Below, piece by piece: positions 34,240 through 46,899 of a stretch of 64,000 nt of DNA. Below the pieces are notes generated by a model that saw nothing but the letters and a program-made list of their open reading frames with translations, did not search any database and was not told where the DNA came from. Position 1 is the first letter of the stretch; every line of letters starts with the position of its first letter. Made by a program: the position numbers and the translations under genes. Source of the DNA: Dendrobium chrysotoxum (Eukaryota > Streptophyta > Magnoliopsida > Asparagales > Orchidaceae); NCBI GenBank assembly GCA_019925795.1, contig CM034305.1:94462433-94526432 (forward strand), in the 5' to 3' direction.

Positions 34240-37200
34240 CTACCACTTCCAAAGCATACTTTTATATCTGGCAGAATTAAATTGCATGAAATAAAAAGGA
34301 GAAGGTAGCTTGTGAGTCATTTTCTTTATCTGCGGATCTAGCCATTTGTTTGAAATAAATGACAAAAGTGTACCTTTGTTACTAGATCTGCTAAACTTTT
34401 CTTTTTGTAGTTGAATTTTAGTTTTTGTTGTTTCTAAATGTTTGATAATTAAGCCTCCTGGTTGGCTTGTTAACATTTCCCTCCCCAATGGTTCATAGAT
34501 TGCTTTGTTAATGCTATTCTGTAGCATATTTGGTGAGTCGAATGCATTCATAGAATTAAAGAACATCTGGAAAACCTTTAAAAAAGATAGATGCAGATCT
34601 TTCCACTCTCTGGGTATTTGAGGCGTTGTAGAATCTCTAGACATCACCATTTGAAGAAGTTCTTTTTTCTTTTTTTCCAAAATGGCCCTTACAAAAGCAA
34701 TGGCATCATCAATCTTGGCCTTTGGATTCTCTTTCAAGTATAGTAGAACAATGTTTGGTTTACCAGCCTTAGCTTCTTTCTGCAAATTAATTTTATTTCA
34801 GTAAACATCAACATCACTTGTGTAGCAGAATGATTTTGTTTATTGTAATTTCTTACTCTCACAAACATTAGAAAAAACACATGGCTTGAGAGTAATTGAC
34901 AGAAATAGAATTTTCGCTGTTCAGTTCTAGTTTTCCTTTGTTAGCAATGATCATGCGAGCAATGATTTAGCTATTGTTCAATCAAAACTATGGCTATAAG
35001 TTTTTTCAAAGCCTCATTTTTCCTGCAATGTACTCAAATACAACTGATTTTTATTGGTGAGCTAATTTTTTTATATTCTTGCTCTTACTTTAACAAAATA
35101 AGAAAAGGAATAATGGATGTAAGTAATGAAATATAGTTAACAAACCTCATAGCTCTCTAAGTCATTCAACAAGCGACATAAAACCAAAAGAGATTTGGTA
35201 ATCATAGTATTGCTGAAGTTCCAAAACTCTTCGGCATCTACTGTTGAGTTTGTCAAATAACATGCTGGAAGAATAATCATTTCAACTGCAATTGAAGTTG
35301 CCGCATTTTCAATATATTGATCAATTGATGGATAATGACGACTTCTGCTCCACTCTGCTTCCTTTAGCCATGACTTGAATATTTCTTTCCACTTCATAAC
35401 ATATAGATAAAGTCACAGCTCAATTAAATAGCTTCTTAAATGTATATGATGGTAGAATTAACGTTGCAAATAATTTTTGTGAACTCACACTGTTTTGAAG
35501 AATTTTCTTCACATCATGACCATGTCTCTTAAGGAACTTCAAAGAAATATCTTGAACTAAATTGTCGAGGGCAGTGAAAATAACTTTGCTATGGCTTGTC
35601 AGAGATTCTCCCTCCCATCTATAATTAATGGCGATAAGCATAATCAATATTTTGTTGATAGAGCTAAGAATGCATATACAACAAAAACATTTAATTTAAT
35701 TGTTTTACAAACAACTTGAAATATAGATAGAGTTTTAAAGCTTTTTTCTTAATAAATTCTTATATGAATCTCAATTTTTTTTCATATAATTTACTTTCTT
35801 TAATTTTTATATGAAATGAGAAATATATTTTAAAATTATATTGCATAAAATTATGCATGAATATGCCAATATAAATTTAAAACATATGTAAGCAAATTTT
35901 CAAATTAATTACATATTTTTATTATATATATATACTATTTATCTTATTGAAGATATCAAAACTTCTTGGTAGAGATCAAAAATAGCATCTCTCAAAAATG
36001 TAAATGATGATTATATTCTATCAAAGCTTTAAAAAAATGTTGAGATATATAAAGTATTATACACATCGTCAAATATTATTCTATAAAAATCCTTAAAATA
36101 TTAGAAATCTTGTTTTGATTAATTATTAATATATTTGAATAATATAATAATTAATTAGATAAATTTAATTATTTGAATGAAAAGTTAAGATTGAATGCAT
36201 GGACTTTAAGCCACATTTTAATGCTGAACATATTGTCTATTAAAAAAGATAATATCAAACCATTTATTGAAATAAAAGAACTTTAAATAAGTCAAGAATG
36301 CAATGATCAATTCCTATCATAGGCAACATATAATATTTTCTTGCCTTTGAACTGCATCTGTTAGGATGGATAATTCATGCATTGAGCCTTCCTCATCAAA
36401 GAAATCATCTGCAATCGTAATCAAGATTGCACATTTTGTTGCTTCCTTCCTTGAATCTGTGTTAAAAGGGAGGCAACTTGAAGAAGCCATGGCAAAATAG
36501 CAGTATGTTGTCTTCTCTCTACCGAATCCCATCATGGAGAGACCAGTATTCTTAGACCACCTTTATATACAAATTGAGATGGAATTAAAAAAATTTGAGA
36601 AGAAAATTTATTTAAGAAATAACTGTTGAAATAAGGCAAAAGAGGAGGCAAATATATTTTCTTTGTAGTATAGTAAACTACCTTTGTAATTCCTGAAGCT
36701 CCTTTCTATATATTGATTGCCTCATCATAAAATTATCAATAGCAAGTTGAAGGAGGTCATTATTTTGTAAGATCCTGCATTTTATTTAGTTATAGAAAAA
36801 AAAGTTCAACAACCTAATTATTTATCTTAATTAAGCTACTAAAAATTTACCTATAGGGTGCATTCTTTCCCACCCAGAAGTTGTAGATCCCTCCTCCTTC
36901 AATGCACAATCTATGCTCCAAATGATCCATTCGTGCTAGCCATTTATGCTCTAACTCATGCTCAATCTGGTAAAGTATAGGTAGGTTTCATACAAAAGGG
37001 TTTATGAAATTTTACATAAAGAAATTGATTCTCCCTTATACTGATTTACCTCTTGTTCAAATTTTTTTAATGAATATGAAATATTGGTTTCATTTTGGGA
37101 TTTCATGCTCATGAGTCCCTTCTGCAAGATGTGCCAGGAGAACACTCCAGCCTTATCTAGATCATGATCCTCCAAAAAAGCAATATGTGATGCTTTGTAA

Positions 37201-39632
37201 ATGCTAAGCATGGGGCCTAAAAAGAAGGCATAGTTATCTTTCATATGTGATAGCATTTTTTCATCATCAATGAACCAACAAAACCTCCCTGTACAAAGGC
37301 CATTCACATCAAACACATTTACTAGTAAAACAAAAAAATGTTATGTAATTATTCATAGATGAATAAATATTTATTTCTAATGTCTTAGAAATATTAAATA
37401 ATTTATTCATGTAGTCAACTACTTACTTGGAGAAACTGGATAGCCATGCGTCCTTAATAGTCGAAAAACTAAGGAATCGTTGTAGATTTGAAATACATCA
37501 TCATCTTTCTTTGAGACTTTTGATTCTTCTTCAATCCATTTTCTACAAAAAAATACAAATATTGAAATTAATTGTGTTAACTTCTTCCATGAATTTTTAA
37601 ATGCATAGAATAGTTTTTTATTTTCTTGAAGGAAAGAAAATGTTTTATATATTTTGTACAATCTCTACATCAAATGATATTGGTGAATTTTTGGAAAAAA
37701 AAACTTAATCTGTCAAATTTCAACCTTCTAATTAATTTTTGTCTCAACTTAAAATGGTTGAAACTATCAGATATATGGGAAATTATTACATGCGGACTAA
37801 ATTTATAGTAAACAGTGTGTACGAGCTAATACACAACTAATACGCAACTAATACCCCCCAATACACAACTAGTACACAGTGTGTATTAGCTACATGTCGT
37901 CATTTGATTAGAGTCCGGATGTAGCTCTACGTTCGGACTCCGCTTGTATTAATTTTTTCAGATATAGAGAGAAAGTGTCATCTGACAAACAACTTGTGCT
38001 TTTTAAAATTATATTAATTTTTAAAATAGTTAATAAGCTTTTATATATAATGAACATCAGCTCGAATTTATATTAACATGAATTATAAAAGAAAAAAAAA
38101 ACATACCCGTATAGGTGATCCATCACATGCCTGATTTCTTCAGAGAAATGCTCTGCACATCCAAGCCTCTCCAAGTGATCAACCACACAAAGCTTTATAA
38201 AATCTTTGTCCACTGGGTACGTGGGAGGAACTGTACATATATTATATAAGTAAAAAGAATTTAAGTTTCATCCAAAAATATTTTAATTATCTAAAACTTC
38301 TTTAAAAATGCAAAAAAGAAATTAGGGTCAAATATTTCTACTAAAATTTAAATAGAATGATTTTTGAAATTATTAAATTTATTGTGAGAAAAATATTATA
38401 AGTTAGAGATTGTTTAACAATTTAATAATTTTAAATTAATTAAGAAAAAATATCATTATTTTATATTTATGTATTGATTGTAGTGATCTTCGTCTGTTAT
38501 TCTTTTATCTGGCTGTGGTTGGTTCTTAATAAATTTTTTTGGCTTTGGCTTCTTGCTTGCTTTTTGTTTTTATGATTCATTTTTGTATTTAGATAGGGAT
38601 CCTAAGGCCTTTAAATTTATTTTCCTTTTTTGATTGTAGTTGTTGGTCCAATAGTGGGCTATTGATTCTTTTAAGTACTTTGTAACTTGGTTTTTGGATG
38701 ATATAAAATCTTGCCCATAAATGGGCTTTAAAAAAATTTATTAATTGCAGTTATAAGATATTTCAACCTCATGGATTATTACCTCCGTGTTGGCAATTGG
38801 TAAACAAGTGTTGAAGGTAAGTTTTGTAAGTATGATCTCCGGTAATCATGTATGCACAAGTGGTCACTGATGGAGATCGCAAAAGTAGTGTGGAGCCATA
38901 GTTTTCAAATGCAATCTCTCTCATCACAAGTCTCTCCTTCTTAATTATGTCTTCAGCCTCTTCTCTTTCAAGCTTTATTTCATTTAATTTAAATTCATAA
39001 AAAAATTCATTATTGAACTGTTGAGCAGAAAAGACTTCCAAGCCTTTTGCCTTCGCAAGCTCAGCCATCAAAAACCACCTACGCAAAAGAACACGCCCAA
39101 CTTTGTCACCACCATCTTTTCTCTTTCTCACATTCATCAATTCTTTCTCTATGTTGTCTCGGAGAAATCTTAGTCCTACATATGTACAAATGAGTATAAT
39201 AGATTAATTCATTCATATATCTACATAAATATAAAATTTGCATTACAACTAATATATAATTATTGTACCTTTGTTTATTCTATGAGAGAAACCATTAATC
39301 TCCCAAGTTTTTAGAGCAATTAAGCAAGCAAGAGTGGCCAAAAGATCATCACTGCTACATTGATGCTTATAATCTATAAGCTCATGATGATCATTATTAA
39401 TACCATGTTGCTCATCGAACCAAAAGCCTAGAGAATTTTGACTACGTAGGACCCAGTCCAAATACTCTGGGAACATTGGGCTAGTCGGGTCATCTGGGTT
39501 AGGCACCATGGCAACCCAAGCCGTCTCATATGCAGAGATAGGTAAGAGGGCAAAGAGGTTGGCCGATGGAGAGAAGAGCACCTCCTTCATCCTCTCGATC
39601 ATTTCTATAAATCCCAATGATTGCTCCATCAC
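34240..39632 (-). CDS. Class I terpene synthase, TPS-f type (gene B)
   Basis: Exons: 39632-39269, 39175-38783, 38230-38107, 37542-37427, 37288-37050, 36966-36851, 36774-36682, 36560-36345, 35618-35489, 35391-35146, 34779-34240; 858 aa. Exon lengths equal those of gene A except exon 1 (+3, extra Met codon ATGATG at the start) and exon 2 (+3, extra Lys in IIKKERL). Either ATG could start; the second matches gene A. DDFFD and NDLESYEKE are intact, and the N terminus lacks a transit peptide as in A. Exon 1 differs from A at about 13 residues and exons 2-5 at more, while exons 6-11 encode the same protein. The same family-conserved LLxxLExLP segment is missing in exon 2. Expected to make an acyclic tertiary terpene alcohol from geranyl, farnesyl or geranylgeranyl diphosphate in the cytosol. 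Product choice cannot be inferred, and the catalytic half is the same as in A. Confidence 0.88.
35619..36344 (-). other. Intron 8 of gene B with GC-AG borders
   Basis: Same non-canonical GC donor as in gene A (CAAAG then GCAAGA). It lies within the identical tract, so it is not an independent observation. Confidence 0.8.
37781..37954. mobile_element. MITE in intron 3 of gene B
   Basis: Counterpart of 17225-17397. Inverted ends AATTATTACATGCGGACT and a more decayed right end (ggactccgcttgtattaatt). Confidence 0.6.
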
Positions 39633-39706
39633 TAGGTAAACCTAATAACTTCACCTCAGAAAATATGAATATATTAAATGTGAAGACGAATGCATGCTTG
39701 CCTTTG

Positions 39707-39714
39707 TACTTATA
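39707..39714 (-). promoter_or_regulatory. TATA-like box of gene B
   Basis: TATAAGTA on the minus strand about 80 bp upstream of the ATG. One base off the TATAAATA of gene A, which could change promoter strength. Confidence 0.5.
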
Positions 39715-39885
39715 GATGTATTATAGGACATGTGATACACGTGCTTCACAAGTTTGTCAATAGACAAAGTTTAATTAATTACACTTTGCCTGTGATTAAA
39801 TCATACGCAAATGAATTATTAACTTCTATTCTCATATGAAAATGCTTGGGTGAACAAAGTGCACCGCGGCATATTACTAAATTAA

Positions 39886-40014
39886 GGCTTCATTTGGGAC
39901 GGCTTTCTATCTGCTTTCTAATGTAGGTTATTAGTACAAAAATATTTAGTTCAAGAAATTTTTTACTAGAGAGCTCCTTTAGAAATCAGTAAAAAACTTG
40001 TTCCAAATGAAACC
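39886..40014. mobile_element. Tourist-like MITE in the gene B promoter
   Basis: 129 bp with inverted ends GGCTTCATTTGGGAC and the complement of GGTTTCATTTGGAAC, flanked by TAA on both sides. The relic promoter at about 32150 shows the empty site. Located 254-382 bp upstream of the gene B ATG. In gene A this whole area is deleted. Confidence 0.75.
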
Positions 40015-42289
40015 TAAGACAAAAACTTAATATTTTTAGTAGTACTACTAGCCTTATATATAAGAATATAGTCATAAATCTTTTTTTTTTGTTCAATAAT
40101 CAAGTTGTTGTTTCCACAGAATCTAATAGATAAGGTGGTATTTTAGTGATGAATAGTTTTATTTGTTGGGAATTTTATTGCAAAATAAAAAAAATAATGT
40201 TGATGAATAAAAAATATAGATGGAATCCATAGATTGTAATTTTAAGATTATTAGTTAAAAATAATAATTCCAACATAAGCAACTAAAGTTAATTGAGTAG
40301 ACTTGACTTTAAGCAACCAAAGAGGGGACCAACTAATGGTCTAAATCTTAAAAGACGAACCTTAAACATGGAAGGAATCTCGTTAAGAAAAATTAAAAAA
40401 AGGAAAAAAAGTACCTCATTAGATAGCGAGTGATTGGACTTCTTAGAAGAAGGCATATTGACTTAAAACACATCTCTAGCAAGCGAAATATAAATAGTTT
40501 TCCTATATGTTCACACTCTTAAAGACCATGAAAACAATTTGAACATTTCACTAACCAAGCAAATTAGGAGGTCTGAATCTGCCACTCAAATGTGCACAAT
40601 TAAATGCTTAACAGAATTTCATTAGAGCAATTACATTGATTAATTAACAAATTTAGGTGCTTAATTTTAGGGTAATTACAAGGATTCATGCCGAAAATTA
40701 ATTATAAGGGTAGTTTTAATTAAGTGTAAGCCCTTAAAGCCATCTATACATGCAACTTCAACAATACTCCTCTTCTATTCTTAACAACACTCCTCTTCTA
40801 TTCTTATGCTATGCAATTTCCCCTATAATTTATGATGACAGAGTGAGTAGTTCTTGCTATAACACAATGATCTGTACATCTGCAAATAAAAAAAATTAAG
40901 AAGAAACATACTTGTTTTATGTGGAAAATTAAAGAAAGAAAAAAAAATCATAGGATTTTACCAAGTTGAATATTAAATTCTATTAAGATTCATCATAGAT
41001 TGTAGTTTTAAGATTAATGTGGATTTTATTTTTAGAGAAAATAAATATTTAAATTATAATAGTTTACTATTCAAAGACGAACCTTAAACAAGGATCGATA
41101 GAATCTTGTCATGAAAACATCAAAAGGAAAATGTAGCTCATTTGATAGCGAGTGATTGGACTTCTTAGAAGAAGGCATACTGACTAATAACACATATCGA
41201 GCAAGCAAAATATATATAATTTTTCTATCTATTCACACTCTCAAACGTGCACAATTATAAAACCACTCAACTTCAAAATATGAATTTTGTTGCTTTCCGA
41301 ACACTATTGAATATTCCTTTCAATGACCAAAAAGATGAATCTTAATTAAATTAAGAAACATACATTTCTTATGTGAAAAATTAAAGAAAGAAAAAAATCA
41401 TAGAATTTTTTCAAGTTGAAGATTATAAATGTAAACCATCCTTTATAACTAATGAAACTGAGATTATAATGTTCAGATAACTAGTTTAACCTCTTGTGAT
41501 TATTGAAAATATTGAATATGGCACTTGCGAAATAATGACACCAAGAATGACACCTATAGAAAAAGCACATGCTGCCATTAGTCATTATTCCGAAGGAGTT
41601 GTCTAATTTTCCGACCTATGACCTTCATTTTGTAAGCCTAAAGCTATTTTTAATTGATGAATTTTGTTTAAAATCACTTCAATCAGTTGTCATTTATAAA
41701 TTGGTGTACATTTTTACAACAGAGGAGTGAGTATTTTATATCATAATGTTACAGAAAGATTCCCACATAAAAGAAACCTACAATGACGTACGAGTTTTTA
41801 TGTAAGAAAACAAAGAAAGGGAAATAAATTATGAGGTGTGGCTTAGTTCAAATAATTTATTATACTATTGAAGATTACAAAAACTAGTTCTCCTCTAAAC
41901 AAAAAAGGCGAGATTACAATGCTTGGATTATCAGCTTGGCCTACTGTCAATGTTCAAAATATTAAGGATGTTGTGTGAGATGATTGATTATGGTGTTGAT
42001 AAGTGGTCAAGAGACAAATGATGTTGGAGTTAGATAGCACAATTGCATGATGAAAGTTAGTAAATGACTGTCAATTAATGTTGGTTGAACAACTATGATA
42101 GGTTGAAGGTGATCCATCAACAATAGTCAGGCAACAACACTCAGACAACAATAGTTAGTTGAAGATGATTAGAAGATTGCAATCGACTAACGACAATCAA
42201 TGATGGTGATTGTTGACAATAATCATATACATCAATCATATGAAAGAGGTCTAGAATTTTTAGATCTTTTTGCCCTCTCCCATTTAGGT
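40015..42289 (-). promoter_or_regulatory. Distal upstream region of gene B
   Basis: AT-rich, with blocks repeated from the gene A upstream region. Block 41289-41357 (cgaacactattgaatattcc) is single here but double in A. Positions 41716-42240 (gttgaagatgat, caacaatagt words) are missing from A but have a diverged match at 55850-56340. No gene seen. Confidence 0.45.
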
Positions 42290-43344
42290 CCTATTTTCTT
42301 AGCTTCCACACTCATCTCATCTCCCACTTCTTCTTATCATTCGTTTTCCCACACACAGAGCCTGCCGGCCTTTTGACTCTTCCGCCTGCAACAGGTTCTG
42401 ATCTACCTCCCTTAACCCTCACGACCGAATCTTTGCAGACGAAGGCCCTCACGATCCCTTTCGTTGAATCTGATTGGATGTGAAATCCATCTGCCCTAGC
42501 AGCAAAGCTCATGGCATAAATCCCTCTGCTTTCTTCTTCCACATCTCAGTGCCGCAAGCGACCACTTTCGAACTCCTAAGCCCGTTCTTCCTGACCCGAG
42601 CAGGCCACAACTCACAGTCGCCTTTACCCATCGGCCTCATCCATCATTGGACCCAGTCGCTCAAGACCTTCCTGTGCTGATCTCCTCTTCCTCATCCCTC
42701 ACTCGAACCCACCTCCTCCTCTACCCCACCCCCACTCTGACTCAGCCAAGCCCTAGCCCTAGATCCAGCCCGCCTCTTCTTCATTTACTCCAGCCGAAAA
42801 CTCCACAGCAACCCACCTCACTCAAGTCCTCTTAACCCAACAGTAATATCCCACACAAATTCAAATCCCATGCAAATCAGCCCACTATACACCCATCTGA
42901 AGCTCACTAATCAGCCCGTTAACCTCAAATCCACATCATAGCTCAATATAAACTTACCCTGTTAACCCTACAACAATAGTAAGCTTTTTATTTTTTAATC
43001 TCCATCTCACTTCGTGTATTTGCATTAACCATCATTGTTAATTGATATGATTAGCATTATTATTTCCTTTTTTAGCTGAGGTTAATAATCGCTTATGTTA
43101 TCATCATTAATTTTTTTAAAAAATATAAATACATATATATGTATATATATGCTTATATATGTGTACGCATACACATGCACAAAAAAATCTCATAAAAAAT
43201 AAAAAAAGAAAAAAAGGAAAAGATGAATGTTTCAGAAAAAAGCGAAAATTTTGTGAATTATCGCCGTCACACCGTCATCATCGCCTCTCCACGCAGGTAT
43301 AATTTCTAAAACTAAAAAATTCTTGTATTCAGTATTCGCGGTGC
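42290..43344. other. GC-richer non-coding stretch upstream of gene B
   Basis: Counterpart of 20560-21559. The three ORFs of 62-76 aa here have frames disrupted relative to unit 1, so I call no gene. Confidence 0.45.
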
Positions 43345-43640
43345 ACCGAAACCTTTATATGCTCTTTCGTAGCACGGTAGGAGGAAGCCCGGTACAATGC
43401 GTACGGCGAGGCGGGTAGGCCCTGTACATGCTCTCATAGCGTGGCAGGGACATTGCTATGTACCTATACATGCTCTCGTAGCAAGGGGGAAAAGCCAATT
43501 ACATTTTAAAATAGGTACCTTGAAGACCCATACACGCTCTCATAGCGTGGTGGGGTTGAAGAAGTATGACCACGGTGTCGCCCAACACCGACTACATGCT
43601 CTCATAGCGTGGTGGGTTGGCCCCGACTCCTGGAATTTTT
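43345..43640. repeat. Spaced tacatgctctcatagcgtgg repeats, unit 2
   Basis: Counterpart of 21560-21850 with the same spacing and small differences. Confidence 0.6.
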
Positions 43641-45490
43641 CTTAAATGGGGGAGATGCTGGGAGGCTGCCAAAATTCACAGTGACAGGATCTGACTTGAA
43701 TAGTTGACAAAAGACTTAAATTGGAACATAAAGCAGGGGACCAAAAAAATACTTATGAACTTGATTTGAACACATACAGGGAACTGAAATTAATATCACC
43801 ATAAAAATCTAACTTACAAAATGATGAAAATCAAGTGCAAATATGCAAGTAGGGGGCTCGTGGTGAATAAGTCTTTAATGCTCACAAATGATGAGTGATG
43901 AAATCTAGTTGACTTGCAGCATTCAAATAATTACAAGCAAACATCAATAAATAATCAAGGACTTGATAGACAAAATTCTAAACGCCACTTGCTTGCAAGA
44001 AAACCCCAACAAGCAACAATCATCCGTGAACATTAACAAAGAGGACTTGTAGTGAATAAAATTATGCACCTACAAGAAAGAACATGAACCTACTATACAT
44101 ACAATGGTTCACTTACAAGCAGTTATGGAAAGCTTGTGAATAATCATGGATAACTGTAAATGACAATGAAGATTAATGAACCTGTAGCATTTGAACCATT
44201 GCAAGAAAATACATCAAGCAATAGAGGAGCTCCGTCCAGACATACACGCTAATGAACTATGCATGAATGGCAATGAGAAATAGGCAGAGATATGCTCATA
44301 AGTGAAGCATAGACAATGTAAGATGAATAACATACAACAGACACAACAACTTGTTAACAGGTGTGTATTTAGGAAATTCAAAATAAAATGCAGCTTGTAT
44401 ATGATCAATATCACTTAGTTGCAAATGGGCATAGTAATATGCCTGTAGATGACATACCCTGTACAAATATACTAATGCAGCATATGATAAATGTTAACGT
44501 CTGCTGACGGCGAAAGGGGATGTGTCGTATGCATAACAATACACCTTCTAGTGATGATCAACAAAAAAAAAAAAAAACACGACATTAGGATGACAGATCT
44601 TCTATAAACATAGATGCACTTACGACGAGCTATCTACGAGCAGATGTATAAGTTCCCTGCAAGTGAAGGAAATTGACATATAGCAAACACTACATCATCC
44701 CTTCAAGTAATATCCACTAGTTAGAAGGTGAAAGCTACGGTCCTTTATAGGCATTAAAAATCAATAAGCAATGAATATTGTAATGCCCTCACAGTCAACA
44801 TCAATTAAACAATGTAGCCTCTTAAAAAAATTCCCAATGGAGTGCATAATGAATGCAAATACCCACTACTGATGACAGAGAATGTTGGAATACTTCTACA
44901 GTCAACAACCATCCAAGGGAGACAAATATACAGATCCCTTACAAGAAAAAGGTGATCGATCAACAACCATCAAGGAAATAAATGCAAATAACTACGGACC
45001 CTTACGGAAGACCTGTCATAAAAAACCTATCACATATACAAAGTTCCATACATGAACAAATACAAAAGAGCTTCAGTAAATGCAAGCTCCTATAAGTTAT
45101 TATAGGGGGCTCATCATGAGTATAATATACTATCTATAAGCAAATATAGAAAATCTATATCAAATACAAATGTCTACGAACCATTGTAGGGGACTCGTTA
45201 TACACGTAATGTGTTACTTACAAGCAAGGGAAATAGCCGACAAGCGTGTGATGAATACAAGCAACTACAAGCTTTATAGCTAGAGGCGATGAATATTGCA
45301 ACGCTCTTGTAGTCAACCATCATCTAGTATCAAGCAAATACACTGATCCTCTACATGTAGAAGTAGATGATACTTGACAAATATAAGTTTCTACGAGCTA
45401 CTATAGGAGATCTGCTACAAATATTATACACCATCTACGAGTAAATTCAAAATACCTCTAATAGATGTCAAAATCTACAGGCAATAGCAG
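43641..45490. repeat. Degenerate repeat region (acttacaagca words), unit 2 and beyond
   Basis: Matches 21851-22881 up to 44672 and then continues in the same style (ctacgagc, ctataggggactcg words) to about 45490. This region was cut by the duplication breakpoint in unit 1. No gene seen. Confidence 0.5.
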
Positions 45491-46899
45491 GAGATTAGTT
45501 TGTGCACTGTTGGTGGAAGTTTGGGGGAATTTTGAAAGTGGTTTTGAAAAGTTTAATCTTCTTTGGGGAATTTGGAATTGACTTTGGATTTTAATTCTGA
45601 AATTGAACAACCCATTAGAATGGATATACTACCTCGAGAGGTAGAAATAAGATTTCAAAATGGGGTTCAGATTTAGAATTGTAAATCCCACCTTGAATAT
45701 CTTAACCAAATTTAAGAAAGAACTACATATGACCTCGAATGGTCAAAGTAAAGTTCGATCTAATATTTAGCTATGATAATGTAGGTGAATTATTATTAGT
45801 TTCATATTCAAAGTTTTATCAACAAATGATATAACTCCCCAAAGGAAGAAAATATTATTCATTAACAATCGTTTAAATATGGTGATAATGACTATCATTG
45901 ATTCAATTTTTTCAAAGAAGACTAATTTAAATTTTGAAAATTGATTTTTTTTGAAAAGTTGATATGGGTTCAAAATCTCCTATGAGTGCAAGCCCTCGTA
46001 GTTAATTACATCATAGGAAACTAAAGTCCCCTACGAAAACTCTTAATTTGAATAATGAGGAATTTTATTTATAGATTTTCTAGGGATGATATCAAAGATA
46101 TGAAACTAGAATTTGAATTGAGAATGGATCAAGTTAGAACAATTACTTCTAGAATCAATATATGAGAGGTAGGAGACACTTTGAGATTCTGAAATAATTC
46201 AGAATTGCCTTGACCAAAGCTAAGTGTTGGGCTTTAAATTTTGGATTAAGAGAATCTTTAATTTAAGTTGAATGATTTATTAAAAATTTGAGATTATATT
46301 CCCAGAGGTTGGAGTCTTATGGTTCAAAATCTTCTTCGAATCCTAAATCTAAATTAGGCACCAGACGATGGTGGCCCGAACCTAACTAATGCAGTGTAAA
46401 ACTTGGACTTACCTCGACCTGGATTAGGGAGCCAGCTAACCACCTAGGCAATTTAAAATCCATAAGTCCCATCTTTATGAAATAGTGGTAAAGACATTTT
46501 TATTGAAGTTTTTTTTTTAGAATTAGGACCGACATCTAGAGCGGATCCTAATTAGTCCCTTGACTTATGTAAGGTGAAAATGCTTAAGATAAATGTAATT
46601 AAAATTTAGACTCTTTTAAATTAGTTTCTAATGTAATGCATGATGATTGACTCGATTAAAAACATAAAATGAGTAAAAAGCAGTTTTAAAAAAACATTTT
46701 TTCCTAGCGATTTCACAACATCCCCTTAATAGATCTGTTGCCTCAAAAGCCAGGTGGTCTGCCAGAACCCACAAGCGGGGAGGTACCTAACAAGGAAGAG
46801 AAGATAAAAATATACATATGAGAATTCCAGGCGGTCCTGTGCTTACTTCTTGGATTGTTAGAGTTTTTATGTGAGCTAAAAATTTTAATTTGATTCAAG
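45491..46899. other. Retroelement-like non-coding DNA
   Basis: Contains gcaagccctcgtagttaattacatc near 45990-46015, related to 24165-24190 and, in reverse, to 53955-53990. This suggests the same element family as the 23885-30485 block. No gene seen. Confidence 0.45.

Larger units (their letters stand above)
32607..37124. repeat. Sequence-identical tract between the two units (unit 2 side)
   Basis: Partner of 12080-16597 at a constant offset of 20527 bp. Encoded residues from the middle of exon 5 to the stop are the same in genes A and B. Exon 1 alone differs at about 13 residues. Confidence 0.85.
22882..44672. repeat. Segmental duplication, unit 2
   Basis: Second copy of 9573-22883, enlarged by the repeat block 23885-30485 and by smaller indels. 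It ends within the gaaggaa that matches the end of unit 1; beyond it the sequence (attgacatatagc) has no counterpart in unit 1. It carries gene B. Confidence 0.9.
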
